This document shows positions 56,519 to 64,000 of a stretch of 64,000 nucleotides of DNA, piece by piece. Under the pieces are notes generated by a model. It worked only from the letters and a program-made list of their open reading frames with translations. It was not told the DNA's origin and searched no databases. Both the position numbers and the translations under genes were made by a program. The first letter of the stretch is position 1; the number at the start of each line of letters is the position of its first letter. Source of the DNA: Heyndrickxia vini (GTDB lineage Bacteria > Bacillota > Bacilli > Bacillales > Bacillaceae_C); assembly GCF_016772275.1 (NCBI RefSeq), contig NZ_CP065425.1:1598001-1662000 (forward strand). The letters run 5' to 3'.

Positions 56519-56681
56519 GTTTTTTCATCCTTTGGTTGTCCATTTTAATTTCAATATACGTGAACATTTTATATATATGCTTACTAAATTTTTTATTAAG
56601 TTTGGAACTTGTTCATTATCTAAATATATTTTATACTGTTTTATAATTGGGGAGTCTATGCAAGTGCAAGGATGTGGAGTT

Positions 56682-56879
56682 TTGAAAACGTTTTATGATG
56701 TCCAACAATTATTAAAAAAGTATGGAATTATTATTTATGTAGGGGATCGTTTAGGAGATATAAAATTAATGGAAATAGAAATTAGAGAATTATATAAATT
56801 GCACTTAATCGACAGTGAAGTATTTACGACAGCTATTTTAGTATTGCGTCAGGAAATGCTAAACTGCAAAAAAATGTAA
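56682..56879 (+). CDS. yqgQ: YqgQ (DUF910) protein
   Basis: 65 aa from TTG at 56682 (MKTFYDVQQLLKKYGIIIYVGDR); an ATG at 56658 would add eight residues, but its Shine-Dalgarno is too close. YqgQ is a small helical protein of unknown role, possibly nucleic-acid binding, almost always encoded just before glcK. Conserved segments are FYDVQQLLKKYG, YVGDRLGDIKLME and AILVLRQE. It lies 12 bp before glcK. Confidence 0.9.
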   Translation: MKTFYDVQQLLKKYGIIIYVGDRLGDIKLMEIEIRELYKLHLIDSEVFTTAILVLRQEMLNCKKM

Positions 56880-56891
56880 GGGGGAAGAGAA

Positions 56892-57857
56892 ATGACAGAG
56901 AAATGGATTGCAGGAATTGATTTAGGAGGAACAACAACAAAATTAGCCTTTATAAATGAAAATGGCGAGATTATTCAAAAATGGGAAATTGCTACGGATA
57001 ATTCAGAAAAGGGGAAAAATATTTTAAAGAATATTTCTGATTCAATTAACCAAGAATTAGAAAGACTAGGGAAGGGGAAAGAAATCCTTCTTGGAATTGG
57101 AATCGGTGTTCCGGGAGCAGTTGATTTAAAAGAGGGTATTATTTACGAAGCTGTAAATCTCGGATGGGAGGATAATTTTCCGGTTGTTCAATCTTTAGGT
57201 GAATTGACTGGTTTACCTGTTGTTATCGATAATGATGCTAACTGTGCAGCACTAGGAGAAATGTGGAAAGGTGCAGGACAAGGTGCTAACGATCTTCTAT
57301 GTGTGACACTTGGAACAGGTGTTGGTGGCGGAGTCATCATTAAGAAACAGATTGTCCATGGGGTGAAAGGGGCAGCGGGTGAAATAGGACATATAACGGT
57401 TATACCTGAAAACGGATCACCATGTAATTGTGGGAAAACTGGATGCTTGGAAACAGTTGCTTCAGCAACAGGCATTTCACGAATAGCAACAGAAAGCTTA
57501 CATACATATGAGAATAATTCCCGTATCAAAGACATATTTGCGAGTCATGGAAGTCTAAGCGCAAAAGATGTATTTGATTGTGCAAAAGAGAATGATCAGC
57601 TAGCGAAGAAAATAGTTAATCAAGTTGCATTTTATTTAGGGTTGACACTTGCGAATATAGGAAATAGTTTAAATCCTGAGAAAATCGTTATCGGTGGGGG
57701 CGTTTCAAAAGCTGGAGACATATTGCTTTCGCCAATTACCTCTTATTTTCAAAAATATGCTTTCTCTACGGTAGCTCAATCAACTACGCTTCACTTAGCA
57801 ACATTAGGTAATGATGCTGGAGTAATTGGTGCAGCTTGGTTAATAAAAAGCAAATAA
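56892..57857 (+). CDS. glcK: Glucokinase (ROK family)
   Basis: 321 aa. ATP-dependent glucose kinase. The ATP-binding motif GIDLGGTTTKLAF is at the N-terminus, the ROK substrate site is NDANCAALGEMW with GTGVGGGV and GEIGHITV, and the zinc-binding ROK motif is CNCGKTGCLE. AAGGGGGAAG precedes the ATG. It is probably co-transcribed with yqgQ. The B. subtilis counterpart is yqgR. Confidence 0.97.
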   Translation: MTEKWIAGIDLGGTTTKLAFINENGEIIQKWEIATDNSEKGKNILKNISDSINQELERLGKGKEILLGIGIGVPGAVDLKEGIIYEAVNLGWEDNFPVVQSLGELTGLPVVIDNDANCAALGEMWKGAGQGANDLLCVTLGTGVGGGVIIKKQIVHGVKGAAGEIGHITVIPENGSPCNCGKTGCLETVASATGISRIATESLHTYENNSRIKDIFASHGSLSAKDVFDCAKENDQLAKKIVNQVAFYLGLTLANIGNSLNPEKIVIGGGVSKAGDILLSPITSYFQKYAFSTVAQSTTLHLATLGNDAGVIGAAWLIKSK

Positions 57858-57962
57858 GTCTTCATAAATTCGGACAAACATGCAACTTTTTCTTTGTTTA
57901 GGACGTCTATTATACGGGGTAAATAAATTTCGGAAATGAATTTTTTTCATTAAATAACATTT

Positions 57963-57997
57963 TTCTTACTTGATTTTCACTTAACTTCAAGTAAGAA
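57963..57997 (+). other. Hairpin abutting the ltaS ribosome-binding site
   Basis: Perfect 11-bp inverted repeat TTCTTACTTGA (57963-57973) and TCAAGTAAGAA (57987-57997) with a 13-nt loop. The 3' arm shares its last two bases with the Shine-Dalgarno AAGGAGG (57996-58002). There is no T tract, so it is not a terminator; it may be a translational control element or an operator. Confidence 0.65.
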
Positions 57998-58015
57998 GGA
58001 GGTTTTCATTTTTAC

Positions 58016-59887
58016 ATGTTAAACTCAAAAAAAATAACGTTTTTATTCCCCATTGTCGCGGCTATTTTTCTATGGATTAAAACATATATTGTCTATAAGA
58101 CTGGATTCCATATGAAAATTGAAAACTGGATGCAGGAGTTTATTTTATTTATTAATCCGGCGAGTTTTTTATTTTTTATTTTTGGTCTATCACTGTTTTT
58201 TAAGTCGGAAAAAATTCGAAACATCTACATTTTTGTTATTAGCTTTCTTTTATCCTTTATTATCTATGCAAATGTTGTATTTTATCGATTTTTCTCAGAC
58301 TTTTTAACATTGCCAGTTTTGTTCCAAACAAATAACTTTTCTGATTTAGGTGATAGTGCGTTAGCCGAAATTAATTGGTGGGATTTTGTCTATTTTATCG
58401 ATCTATTCCTTTTATTGGTTATCATTAAACAGAAACCTGCTTGGATAAACTTCTTTTCACCTTCTCGTGTCAATCGAAGAGCTTATTTTCTTGTAACAGC
58501 TGCAATTCTTTTTTTAAACTTGGGCCTTTCTGAAGCAGAACGACCTCAACTACTTTCTCGAACATTTGATCGAGAAATTTTAGTGAAAAATATTGGCTCA
58601 TTTAATTATCATATTTATGATATTTTCCTGCAGTCGAAAACATCGGCGCAAAAAGCATTAGCTGATGGAAGTAATCTAGTGGAAGTTGAAAATTATGTAA
58701 GAGCGAATTATGTGAAACCAAATAAAGATTTATTTGGTATAGCAAAAGATAAAAATGTCATACTCATATCACTTGAATCAACCCAAAGTTTTGTCATCAA
58801 TTCAAAGGTAAACGGCCAAGTCATTACACCTTATTTAAATAAGTTGATAAAAGATAGTTATTATTTTAATAACTTTTACCACCAAACGGGTCAAGGGAAA
58901 ACATCTGATGCTGAATTTTTAGTAGAGAATTCACTTTATCCTTTAAATAGAGGGGCCGTATTCTTTACTCATGCAGGGAATGTATATAACTCAATGGCCG
59001 AGAGATTAAATGAGAATGGCTATTATACAGCAGGTATGCATGCGAATAATAAGAGTTTTTGGAATCGAGATTTAATGTATAGATCATTGGGTTATCAACA
59101 ATTCTATTCGTCAAGTTCATACAACATCACAGATGATAATTCAGTTGGATGGGGCATGAAAGACATTCCGTTCTTTGAGCAATCGGTAGATTTAATGAAG
59201 GATATGCCAAAGCCATTTTACGTAAAGATGTTAACATTAACGAATCACCACCCATTTACACTAGGAGATTCAGATAAACTAATCAATGAATATACATCGA
59301 ATGACAAAACCGTTAATCGTTATTTCACAACTGTCCGTTACCAAGATGAAGCAATAAAAGTATTCATTAATAAATTAAAAGAAGAAGGGTTATATAATAA
59401 TTCAATAATCATAATGTACGGTGATCATTATGGAATTTCAGATAATCACACGACGGCAATGAGTCAATATTTAGGAAAAGAAATCACCCCTCTAGTAAAT
59501 GTTGACCTTCAAAAAGTCCCTTTTATTATTCATATTCCTGGCGTAACAGATAAAGGAAGAGGAAGAGTTTTGACGGAAGTAGCGGGACAAATCGATATTA
59601 GACCGACTATTCTTCATCTATTAGGGATTAATACAAAAAAGGATTTGCAATTTGGAGAGGACCTTTTCTCACCGGAACATCGAAACTTCTCCGTTTTTCG
59701 GGACGGTCAAATTGTAACGGATCAGTATGTATGGTCAGGTAATGCGTGTTACTCAAAAAAAACGGAGGAACATGTAGATAATGATGCTTGTCAAAAATTC
59801 GTGGAAAAAGCCAATAACGAGCTTGATTTTTCCGATCAAATTATTTATGGTGATTTGCTCAGATTTTATGAGAAAAAAGACAAATAA
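58016..59887 (+). CDS. ltaS: Lipoteichoic acid synthase family protein (YqgS-type LtaS)
   Basis: 623 aa. Polymerises glycerol phosphate from phosphatidylglycerol onto the glycolipid anchor outside the membrane. Five N-terminal membrane helices (about 8-190) lead to a linker with a probable signal-peptidase site near AQKALA, then the sulfatase-fold domain. The expected catalytic threonine is in [10 protein letters not shown], with ISLESTQ and YGDHYGI metal ligands. B. subtilis has four paralogues; position after glcK indicates the YqgS type. The Shine-Dalgarno AAGGAGG is 13 nt from the ATG, longer than usual. Confidence 0.94.
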   Translation: MLNSKKITFLFPIVAAIFLWIKTYIVYKTGFHMKIENWMQEFILFINPASFLFFIFGLSLFFKSEKIRNIYIFVISFLLSFIIYANVVFYRFFSDFLTLPVLFQTNNFSDLGDSALAEINWWDFVYFIDLFLLLVIIKQKPAWINFFSPSRVNRRAYFLVTAAILFLNLGLSEAERPQLLSRTFDREILVKNIGSFNYHIYDIFLQSKTSAQKALADGSNLVEVENYVRANYVKPNKDLFGIAKDKNVILISLESTQSFVINSKVNGQVITPYLNKLIKDSYYFNNFYHQTGQGKTSDAEFLVENSLYPLNRGAVFFTHAGNVYNSMAERLNENGYYTAGMHANNKSFWNRDLMYRSLGYQQFYSSSSYNITDDNSVGWGMKDIPFFEQSVDLMKDMPKPFYVKMLTLTNHHPFTLGDSDKLINEYTSNDKTVNRYFTTVRYQDEAIKVFINKLKEEGLYNNSIIIMYGDHYGISDNHTTAMSQYLGKEITPLVNVDLQKVPFIIHIPGVTDKGRGRVLTEVAGQIDIRPTILHLLGINTKKDLQFGEDLFSPEHRNFSVFRDGQIVTDQYVWSGNACYSKKTEEHVDNDACQKFVEKANNELDFSDQIIYGDLLRFYEKKDK

Positions 59888-59904
59888 TCAGTAAGAGTAA
59901 ATAG

Positions 59905-59942
59905 AAAATAAGAAAACTCGCATGTGCGGGTTTTCTTATTTT
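59905..59942 (+). terminator. Terminator after ltaS
   Basis: Long stem of up to 18 bp (59905-59922 with 59925-59942, one wobble pair) ending TTTCTTATTTT. Confidence 0.92.
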
Positions 59943-59973
59943 CGGAACTACTACGAAAGAAGAGGTAAGTGCG

Positions 59974-61095
59974 ATGAAGAAAAAACAAAAACTGCATACT
60001 TCTTTTTTTATTATATTTTTTTTGTTTCTAATTGCTTCCATCTTATCCGGGTGCCACCAACAAAAATCTAATCAGTCTCCTAAACAAAAGGAATTGTATA
60101 CAAATCAACTCATTCCGTTAACGGTAAATGAAAAACAATTTGAAAAAATAGTAGGATGGTTAAATAATAAAACAATCGTGTACATAAAACATCTAAAGGA
60201 AGAAAGTTATGTTTATTCGTACCAACTTGAAACAGGAGCGAGTTCCTTGCTGTTTAAATGTAACGATGCTATTAAAAATGTAATTATTAGTCCGGATCGT
60301 AAGAAAATCTTAGTTCAAACAGCCCCTTCAACGTATTTGGCAAAATTATATCTTATGGATAGTAAAGGGAAAATACTGTTTTCGAAAGAAGTAAAGTCTT
60401 ATGATTTATCTTATGATTGGAATGAAAATGATCCTAATATTTTAGCCATTTCGGTCTTTTATGAGGATTGGACATTTGATGTTTTTACTTTAGACGTGAA
60501 TGATGTATCCTTAACAAAGCATCATTTTTCAGACCCTTTTATTAAGTGGTTTGGTAAAGATGTAGTACTCTTTCAAAAGTGGGATAAACGAGCTGACCAA
60601 GTGGATGCTCCTCTTGTATCCTATCCTATGAACAATCCAAAAGGGCAAAAAATTTTACTGAATAATATCTACCAATTTGATACATTTGATGATTTTCTTT
60701 TAACGATTACATTAGATCCAAAGGAAAATGCTACATATCATTTTTACAATAAATCAATGGATGAACAATCTTCTTTTCAAGTTCCCCAATTCAGTCAACT
60801 TAAGGATGGGCTTATACCATATCATGATTTTGAAATGAAGGAGAATACATTCATTACCTTCGTTCCATCTGAAAATGAATCCGTAGATCTTGATGAGGGG
60901 CATTTTAAGTTAGTTCAGTATAATACACTCAAAAAAGCTGAAAATGTCGTGTTCAATCAATTGCCAAACGAACCATTATCTTGCTCGCCTAATGGTAAAG
61001 TTTGTTTATACGGATTTCAATTTGAAAAATTAGTAGACTTACAAAATAAAAAGATTATTCCGTTAGTAAAAATGGCAAAGAAAAAAGAGCAGTAA
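59974..61095 (+). CDS. yqgU: Lipoprotein YqgU
   Basis: 373 aa. The signal peptide ends in a lipobox (ASILSGC), giving lipidation at Cys-28. The mature part looks like a beta-propeller: repeated segments with aromatic/Asp motifs (PDRKKILVQT, NDPNILAISVF, FIKWFGKDVV). The role is unknown. The B. subtilis order has yqgT between ltaS and yqgU; it is missing here. A bidirectional terminator overlaps its stop codon. Confidence 0.87.
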   Translation: MKKKQKLHTSFFIIFFLFLIASILSGCHQQKSNQSPKQKELYTNQLIPLTVNEKQFEKIVGWLNNKTIVYIKHLKEESYVYSYQLETGASSLLFKCNDAIKNVIISPDRKKILVQTAPSTYLAKLYLMDSKGKILFSKEVKSYDLSYDWNENDPNILAISVFYEDWTFDVFTLDVNDVSLTKHHFSDPFIKWFGKDVVLFQKWDKRADQVDAPLVSYPMNNPKGQKILLNNIYQFDTFDDFLLTITLDPKENATYHFYNKSMDEQSSFQVPQFSQLKDGLIPYHDFEMKENTFITFVPSENESVDLDEGHFKLVQYNTLKKAENVVFNQLPNEPLSCSPNGKVCLYGFQFEKLVDLQNKKIIPLVKMAKKKEQ

Positions 61096-61112
61096 AGTAT
61101 ATACTGCTCTTT
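61084..61112 (+). terminator. Bidirectional terminator between yqgU and yqgW
   Basis: AAAGAGCAGT (61084-61093) pairs with ACTGCTCTTT (61103-61112). Confidence 0.88.
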
Positions 61113-61126
61113 CATGAAAAATAAGG

Positions 61127-61300
61127 TTAAATTGTTGCCGGGTATCCTGAATGAATAACTGTCATAACAGTGAACCAGCCAAATACACCAAGTGTAATTA
61201 GTCCAAAAACGATTCCAAATGGATTTTTATTTTTGAATGCACTAACTGTACCAAATAATGCAAGTAATGTTACTAATGTGAAAATGATAACTGTACCCAT
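61127..61300 (-). CDS. yqgW: YqgW family (DUF2759) small membrane protein
   Basis: 57 aa. Starts MGTVIIFTLVTLLALFG and ends MTVIHSGYPATI. Two hydrophobic helices are joined by a basic turn (AFKNKNPFG). The size, pattern and position between yqgU and yqgX match YqgW. The ATG at 61300 lies downstream of GGAAGGGG. The function is unknown. Confidence 0.87.
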   Translation of the reverse strand: MGTVIIFTLVTLLALFGTVSAFKNKNPFGIVFGLITLGVFGWFTVMTVIHSGYPATI

Positions 61301-61550
61301 TTGTAACAGACCCCTTCCTTAATTAAAAATGTTCTTTTTTACGTATGTAAATTAATAATAGCACTCATACATATTTTACAATTATAAGCTGGTTTTGTCG
61401 AGGTGAAAAAGTGAAAGTTATTTGACTTGTAAAAATCATTGCTTGGTAATAGTATAACCAAAACGGGAAAAGATACATTCTATTTTTTCTATCATCAGAT
61501 TAATGATAAGATAAAATAAAGAGAAGTTATAAAAATATTGGAGGAATAGT

Positions 61551-62177
61551 ATGAAATGGCAACGAATTCCTTTAGGGATTTTACAAACGAATTGTTATTT
61601 GCTATCAGATGAAAATAAAGAATGCATTGTGATTGATCCAGGTGAGGAAGGAGAAAAGCTGTTATCAATAATCAATGCACAAAAATTAAAACCAATTGCT
61701 ATTTTTTTAACGCATGCTCATTTTGATCATATTGGCGCAGTCGATAGTATTAGGGATACATTTCATATTCCTGTTTATGTCCATAAGAAGGAAGCAGCCT
61801 GGCTCTCTGACCCGGTTCTTAATGGTTCTGAAATATTTATGATGGGAAAGGCTGTGCGGCAAAAGCCAGCTGATCAACTAATTACCCAAGAATCGCACCT
61901 ATCCATTGGATCGTTTAATTTTGATGTTTTTGAAACTCCGGGACATTCACCTGGAAGTATTTCCTTCTATGTAAAAGAATTAAATGTAGTTTTTGCAGGG
62001 GATGCTTTATTTCAAAATAGTGTAGGGCGGACAGATCTGCCTGCGGGAAATCATCAGCAGTTGATCAGCAGTATTAAAAGTAAATTATTCACCTTACCAG
62101 ATGTGACGATGGTGTTATCTGGTCATGGACCAGAAACAATTATTGATCACGAAAAACGAAACAACCCATTTTTATGA
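61551..62177 (+). CDS. yqgX: MBL-fold metallo-hydrolase YqgX (glyoxalase II-like)
   Basis: 208 aa. Metallo-beta-lactamase fold with the metal-binding THAHFDHIGAVD, TPGHSPGS, FAGDALF and LSGHGPET motifs. It resembles hydroxyacylglutathione hydrolase; in bacilli, which use bacillithiol, the substrate is probably another thioester. TGGAGG precedes the ATG. A strong terminator follows. Confidence 0.9.
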   Translation: MKWQRIPLGILQTNCYLLSDENKECIVIDPGEEGEKLLSIINAQKLKPIAIFLTHAHFDHIGAVDSIRDTFHIPVYVHKKEAAWLSDPVLNGSEIFMMGKAVRQKPADQLITQESHLSIGSFNFDVFETPGHSPGSISFYVKELNVVFAGDALFQNSVGRTDLPAGNHQQLISSIKSKLFTLPDVTMVLSGHGPETIIDHEKRNNPFL

Positions 62178-62188
62178 TCCATGTAAAC

Positions 62189-62222
62189 AAAAAAACTCTT
62201 GAACACGTTCAAGAGTTTTTTT
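62189..62222 (+). terminator. Bidirectional terminator between yqgX and yqgY
   Basis: AAAAAAACTCTTGAAC (62189-62204) pairs with GTTCAAGAGTTTTTTT (62207-62222). Confidence 0.93.
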
Positions 62223-62229
62223 GTAAAGC

Positions 62230-62472
62230 TTAGTGTTCTACACCAGGCACTAGTATGAATGTAGTATAGTATGTAAAGCCCGCGAAGAAGATAGTTAGGT
62301 ACGCTCCAAAAATATACATATACATACGTTCAGATAATTTCAAATAGCTTAGTAAAACAAAAAATGCAGTTTGTCCTAGGAATAATAATGCAAGACTTTT
62401 TAAGTCACCAAGATAAAGCATAACTGTAAAGATACCAGTCCAAAATCCTAATACCCTGTACATGCGATCCAT
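62230..62472 (-). CDS. yqgY: YqgY (DUF2626) membrane protein
   Basis: 80 aa, three hydrophobic helices. MDRMYRVLGFWTGIFTVMLY is the conserved DUF2626 start, and the C-terminus ends FILVPGVEH. The role is unknown. GGAGGG precedes the ATG at 62472. It is divergent from comGA. Confidence 0.88.
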   Translation of the reverse strand: MDRMYRVLGFWTGIFTVMLYLGDLKSLALLFLGQTAFFVLLSYLKLSERMYMYIFGAYLTIFFAGFTYYTTFILVPGVEH

Positions 62473-62609
62473 ATGTATCCCTCCTTTTGTACCTTTACTC
62501 CATCAATTTATTATTATAAATGAAAAGTATAGCTAATGTAAATAACCTCATATTTTAGTTTGTGACATTTACGTGATAAATAACCAAATAATATGAATAA
62601 AAATTTTTA

Positions 62610-62632
62610 GCAAAAATAATCTTATTTTTTGC
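62610..62632 (+). promoter_or_regulatory. A/T dyad upstream of comGA, candidate ComK box
   Basis: GCAAAAA and TTTTTTGC form a dyad around AATCTTA-type sequence. ComK sites consist of paired AAAA-N5-TTTT boxes; this is compatible, but the region is AT-rich, so support is weak. In B. subtilis comG transcription requires ComK. Confidence 0.35.
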
Positions 62633-62693
62633 AGGAAAATAAAAGTATTTGTCGAAACAATATACAAACAGTAAAGGTGGTGGCTTATGGTAT

Positions 62694-63797
62694 ATGACAA
62701 TAGAAAAAATAGTAGACTTATTGCTAAATCAGGCGTTGAAATTAAACGCAACGGATGTGCATATTATTCCGAGAAAAGATGATTATCACGTCCAACTTCG
62801 TTTTAACGGAAGACTAACCCCGTACCGAGAACTATCCGTTGAAATTGGTGAAAGACTCATATCCCATTTTAAATTTATGTCTTCCATGGATATTAGTGAA
62901 AAAAGAAAACCTCAAAGTGGCTCCTTCCATTTATTTGTCCATCAAAAGAAAACGTCTTTACGAATTTCTACCTTACCAACAGCATTATTAAAAGAAAGTT
63001 TAGTTATACGGATTTTACCTCAAAATCAATCGGTAACCATCAATGAAATTTCCCTATTTCCCACATTCACAAAAAAACTAAAAGCTTTGTTAATGCACTC
63101 GCACGGAATGATCATTTTCACTGGTCCAACTGGCAGCGGTAAATCAACGACGATGTATACGCTTGTAGAGCATTGTTCTAATCAATTGAGGAGGAATGTG
63201 ATAACACTCGAAGATCCTGTGGAACAGCAGAATGGGTCATTTTTACAAGTTCAAGTGAATGAAAAAGCAGGTATAACGTATAGCACCGGATTGAAAGCTA
63301 TTTTAAGACATGATCCCGATATTATTATGGTAGGCGAAATCCGTGATAGTGAAACGGCGAAAATTGCTATAAGAGCGGCATTAACAGGACATTTAGTACT
63401 TAGTACATTGCATACAAGAGATGCGAAAGGAGCAATTTATCGATTATTAGAATTTGGGGTGCAATGGCACGAAATTGAACAAACATTAATTGCTGTAACC
63501 GCGCAAAGGCTAGTAAAATTGAAATGCCCATTTTGTGGTAACATGTGTTCAACATATTGTGTGAATTATTTTAAGAAAAACAGAACAGCCGTATATGAGA
63601 TGATTTCAGGAAAGACATTGAAAAATGTATTAAGTGAAGCGAATGGAAATCAGACAACGACTAAATATAAAACATTGAAAGAGATCATTCGAAAGGGGAT
63701 TGCACTTGGATATATTTCAACAAATGAATACTATCGGTGGGTTTTTGATGAAGAAGAATCGAATCCCTATCAAAACCCAAGGAATGTTTTTGAGTAG
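62694..63797 (+). CDS. comGA: Competence pilus ATPase ComGA
   Basis: 367 aa. Cytoplasmic GspE/PilB-type ATPase that powers assembly of the competence pseudopilus for DNA uptake. The N-terminal domain has LNATDVHIIP, Walker A is GPTGSGKSTT, the Asp box is ITLEDPVE, Walker B is IIMVGEIRDSETA, and the His box is LSTLHTRDA. A cysteine motif (KCPFCGNMC) follows. The ATG at 62694 is 12-13 nt after AGGTGGTGG, slightly long; the open frame runs to 62649. First gene of the comG operon. Confidence 0.94.
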   Translation: MTIEKIVDLLLNQALKLNATDVHIIPRKDDYHVQLRFNGRLTPYRELSVEIGERLISHFKFMSSMDISEKRKPQSGSFHLFVHQKKTSLRISTLPTALLKESLVIRILPQNQSVTINEISLFPTFTKKLKALLMHSHGMIIFTGPTGSGKSTTMYTLVEHCSNQLRRNVITLEDPVEQQNGSFLQVQVNEKAGITYSTGLKAILRHDPDIIMVGEIRDSETAKIAIRAALTGHLVLSTLHTRDAKGAIYRLLEFGVQWHEIEQTLIAVTAQRLVKLKCPFCGNMCSTYCVNYFKKNRTAVYEMISGKTLKNVLSEANGNQTTTKYKTLKEIIRKGIALGYISTNEYYRWVFDEEESNPYQNPRNVFE

Positions 63798-64000
63798 AGT
63801 CGGGGAAATGCTTGAAAATGGTTTTACTTTAGCGGAGGCTATTGATTTTTTAGACCATCTCAATACAACAGCATCATGGCACTCACAACAAATGATTAAG
63901 GACTTACAAAATGGCATTCCGATTTATGAAGTGTTGAGTGAAAGAAATTTTGATAAAAAGGCTTGTACTCAAATTTACTTTGCTGATAAGCATGGGAATT
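63748..64000 (+). CDS. comGB: Competence protein ComGB, N-terminal part
   Basis: 84 residues visible before the window ends. Type II secretion F-family membrane protein; ComGB is the polytopic platform of the competence pseudopilus. The segment SRVGEMLENGFTLAEAIDFL with IKDLQNGIPIYEVL is the typical F-domain start. The ATG at 63748 overlaps comGA by 50 bp in another frame, with GGTGGG (63736-63741) as Shine-Dalgarno. A TTG at 63745 is also in frame. The 3' end lies outside the window. Confidence 0.9.
   Translation, partial: MKKNRIPIKTQGMFLSRVGEMLENGFTLAEAIDFLDHLNTTASWHSQQMIKDLQNGIPIYEVLSERNFDKKACTQIYFADKHGN

Noticed and set aside
56460-56681. Extended 139-aa version of YqgQ
   Set aside because: The extra N-terminal part overlaps the divergent gene's start, and DUF910 proteins are about 60-70 aa.

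Overview
The window is a 64 kb stretch of AT-rich core chromosome from an endospore-forming member of the Bacillaceae (Firmicutes). Gene content and order follow the Bacillus subtilis lepA-to-comG region almost gene for gene. Ribosome-binding sites are strong and purine-rich, TTG and GTG starts are frequent, and sporulation (yqfC, yqfD), competence (comGA, comGB) and lipoteichoic acid (ltaS) genes are present. Protein sequences differ enough from B. subtilis, and enough genes are gained or lost, that this is a different species; I cannot name it from sequence alone.

Layout. 1-13304: end of yqxA, lepA, hemW, the CIRCE-controlled heat-shock cluster hrcA-grpE-dnaK-dnaJ with prmA-rsmE-mtaB, then deoC and the convergent transporter yqeW. 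13381-17045: rpsU-yqeY, then the yqeZ-floA-yqfB membrane-stress operon behind an excellent sigma-W promoter. 17249-25628: yqfC-yqfD-phoH, pgpH-ybeY-dgkA, cdd-era, yqzL and recO. 25654-30997: ccpN, ppsR, yqxD, dnaG and sigA; glyQS, which sits between recO and ccpN in B. subtilis, is absent. 31044-43372: two genes not found here in B. subtilis (a membrane protein and an acyl-CoA dehydrogenase), cccA, trmK-yqfO, ispH, yqfQ, cshB-nfo, yqfT, zur, yqfW, yqfX, ispG and yqfZ. 43435-64000: yqgB, yqgC, sodA, yqgE, two tandem PBP2A genes, yqzD-yqzC, rpmG, yqgN, yqgO, gluP, an unrecognised membrane-anchored gene, yqgQ-glcK, ltaS, yqgU, yqgW, yqgX, yqgY and the start of the comG operon.

Functional themes. 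Protein folding (HrcA/CIRCE, GrpE-DnaK-DnaJ) sits next to translation-quality genes (LepA, PrmA, RsmE, MtaB). Macromolecular synthesis (DnaG, SigA) is adjacent to carbon-flux control (CcpN and its modulator PpsR). Isoprenoid synthesis (IspH, IspG), zinc homeostasis (Zur), RNA metabolism (CshB, YbeY, Era) and envelope biogenesis (DgkA, two PBP2A, LtaS, GluP) fill the rest.

I found no mobile element, CRISPR array, rRNA or tRNA, and no evidence of a wholly new multi-gene system. The most unusual signals are smaller. Neither ccpN nor yqxD has an ATG, GTG, TTG or CTG codon upstream of its conserved N-terminus, and each has a well-placed Shine-Dalgarno before an ATA codon. A structured intergenic repeat occurs four times, always at operon 3' ends, and one copy supplies the last codons of yqgB. 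Other points are a second CIRCE element with an 8-nt spacer, an 11-bp hairpin abutting the ltaS ribosome-binding site, and a duplicated PBP2A gene.
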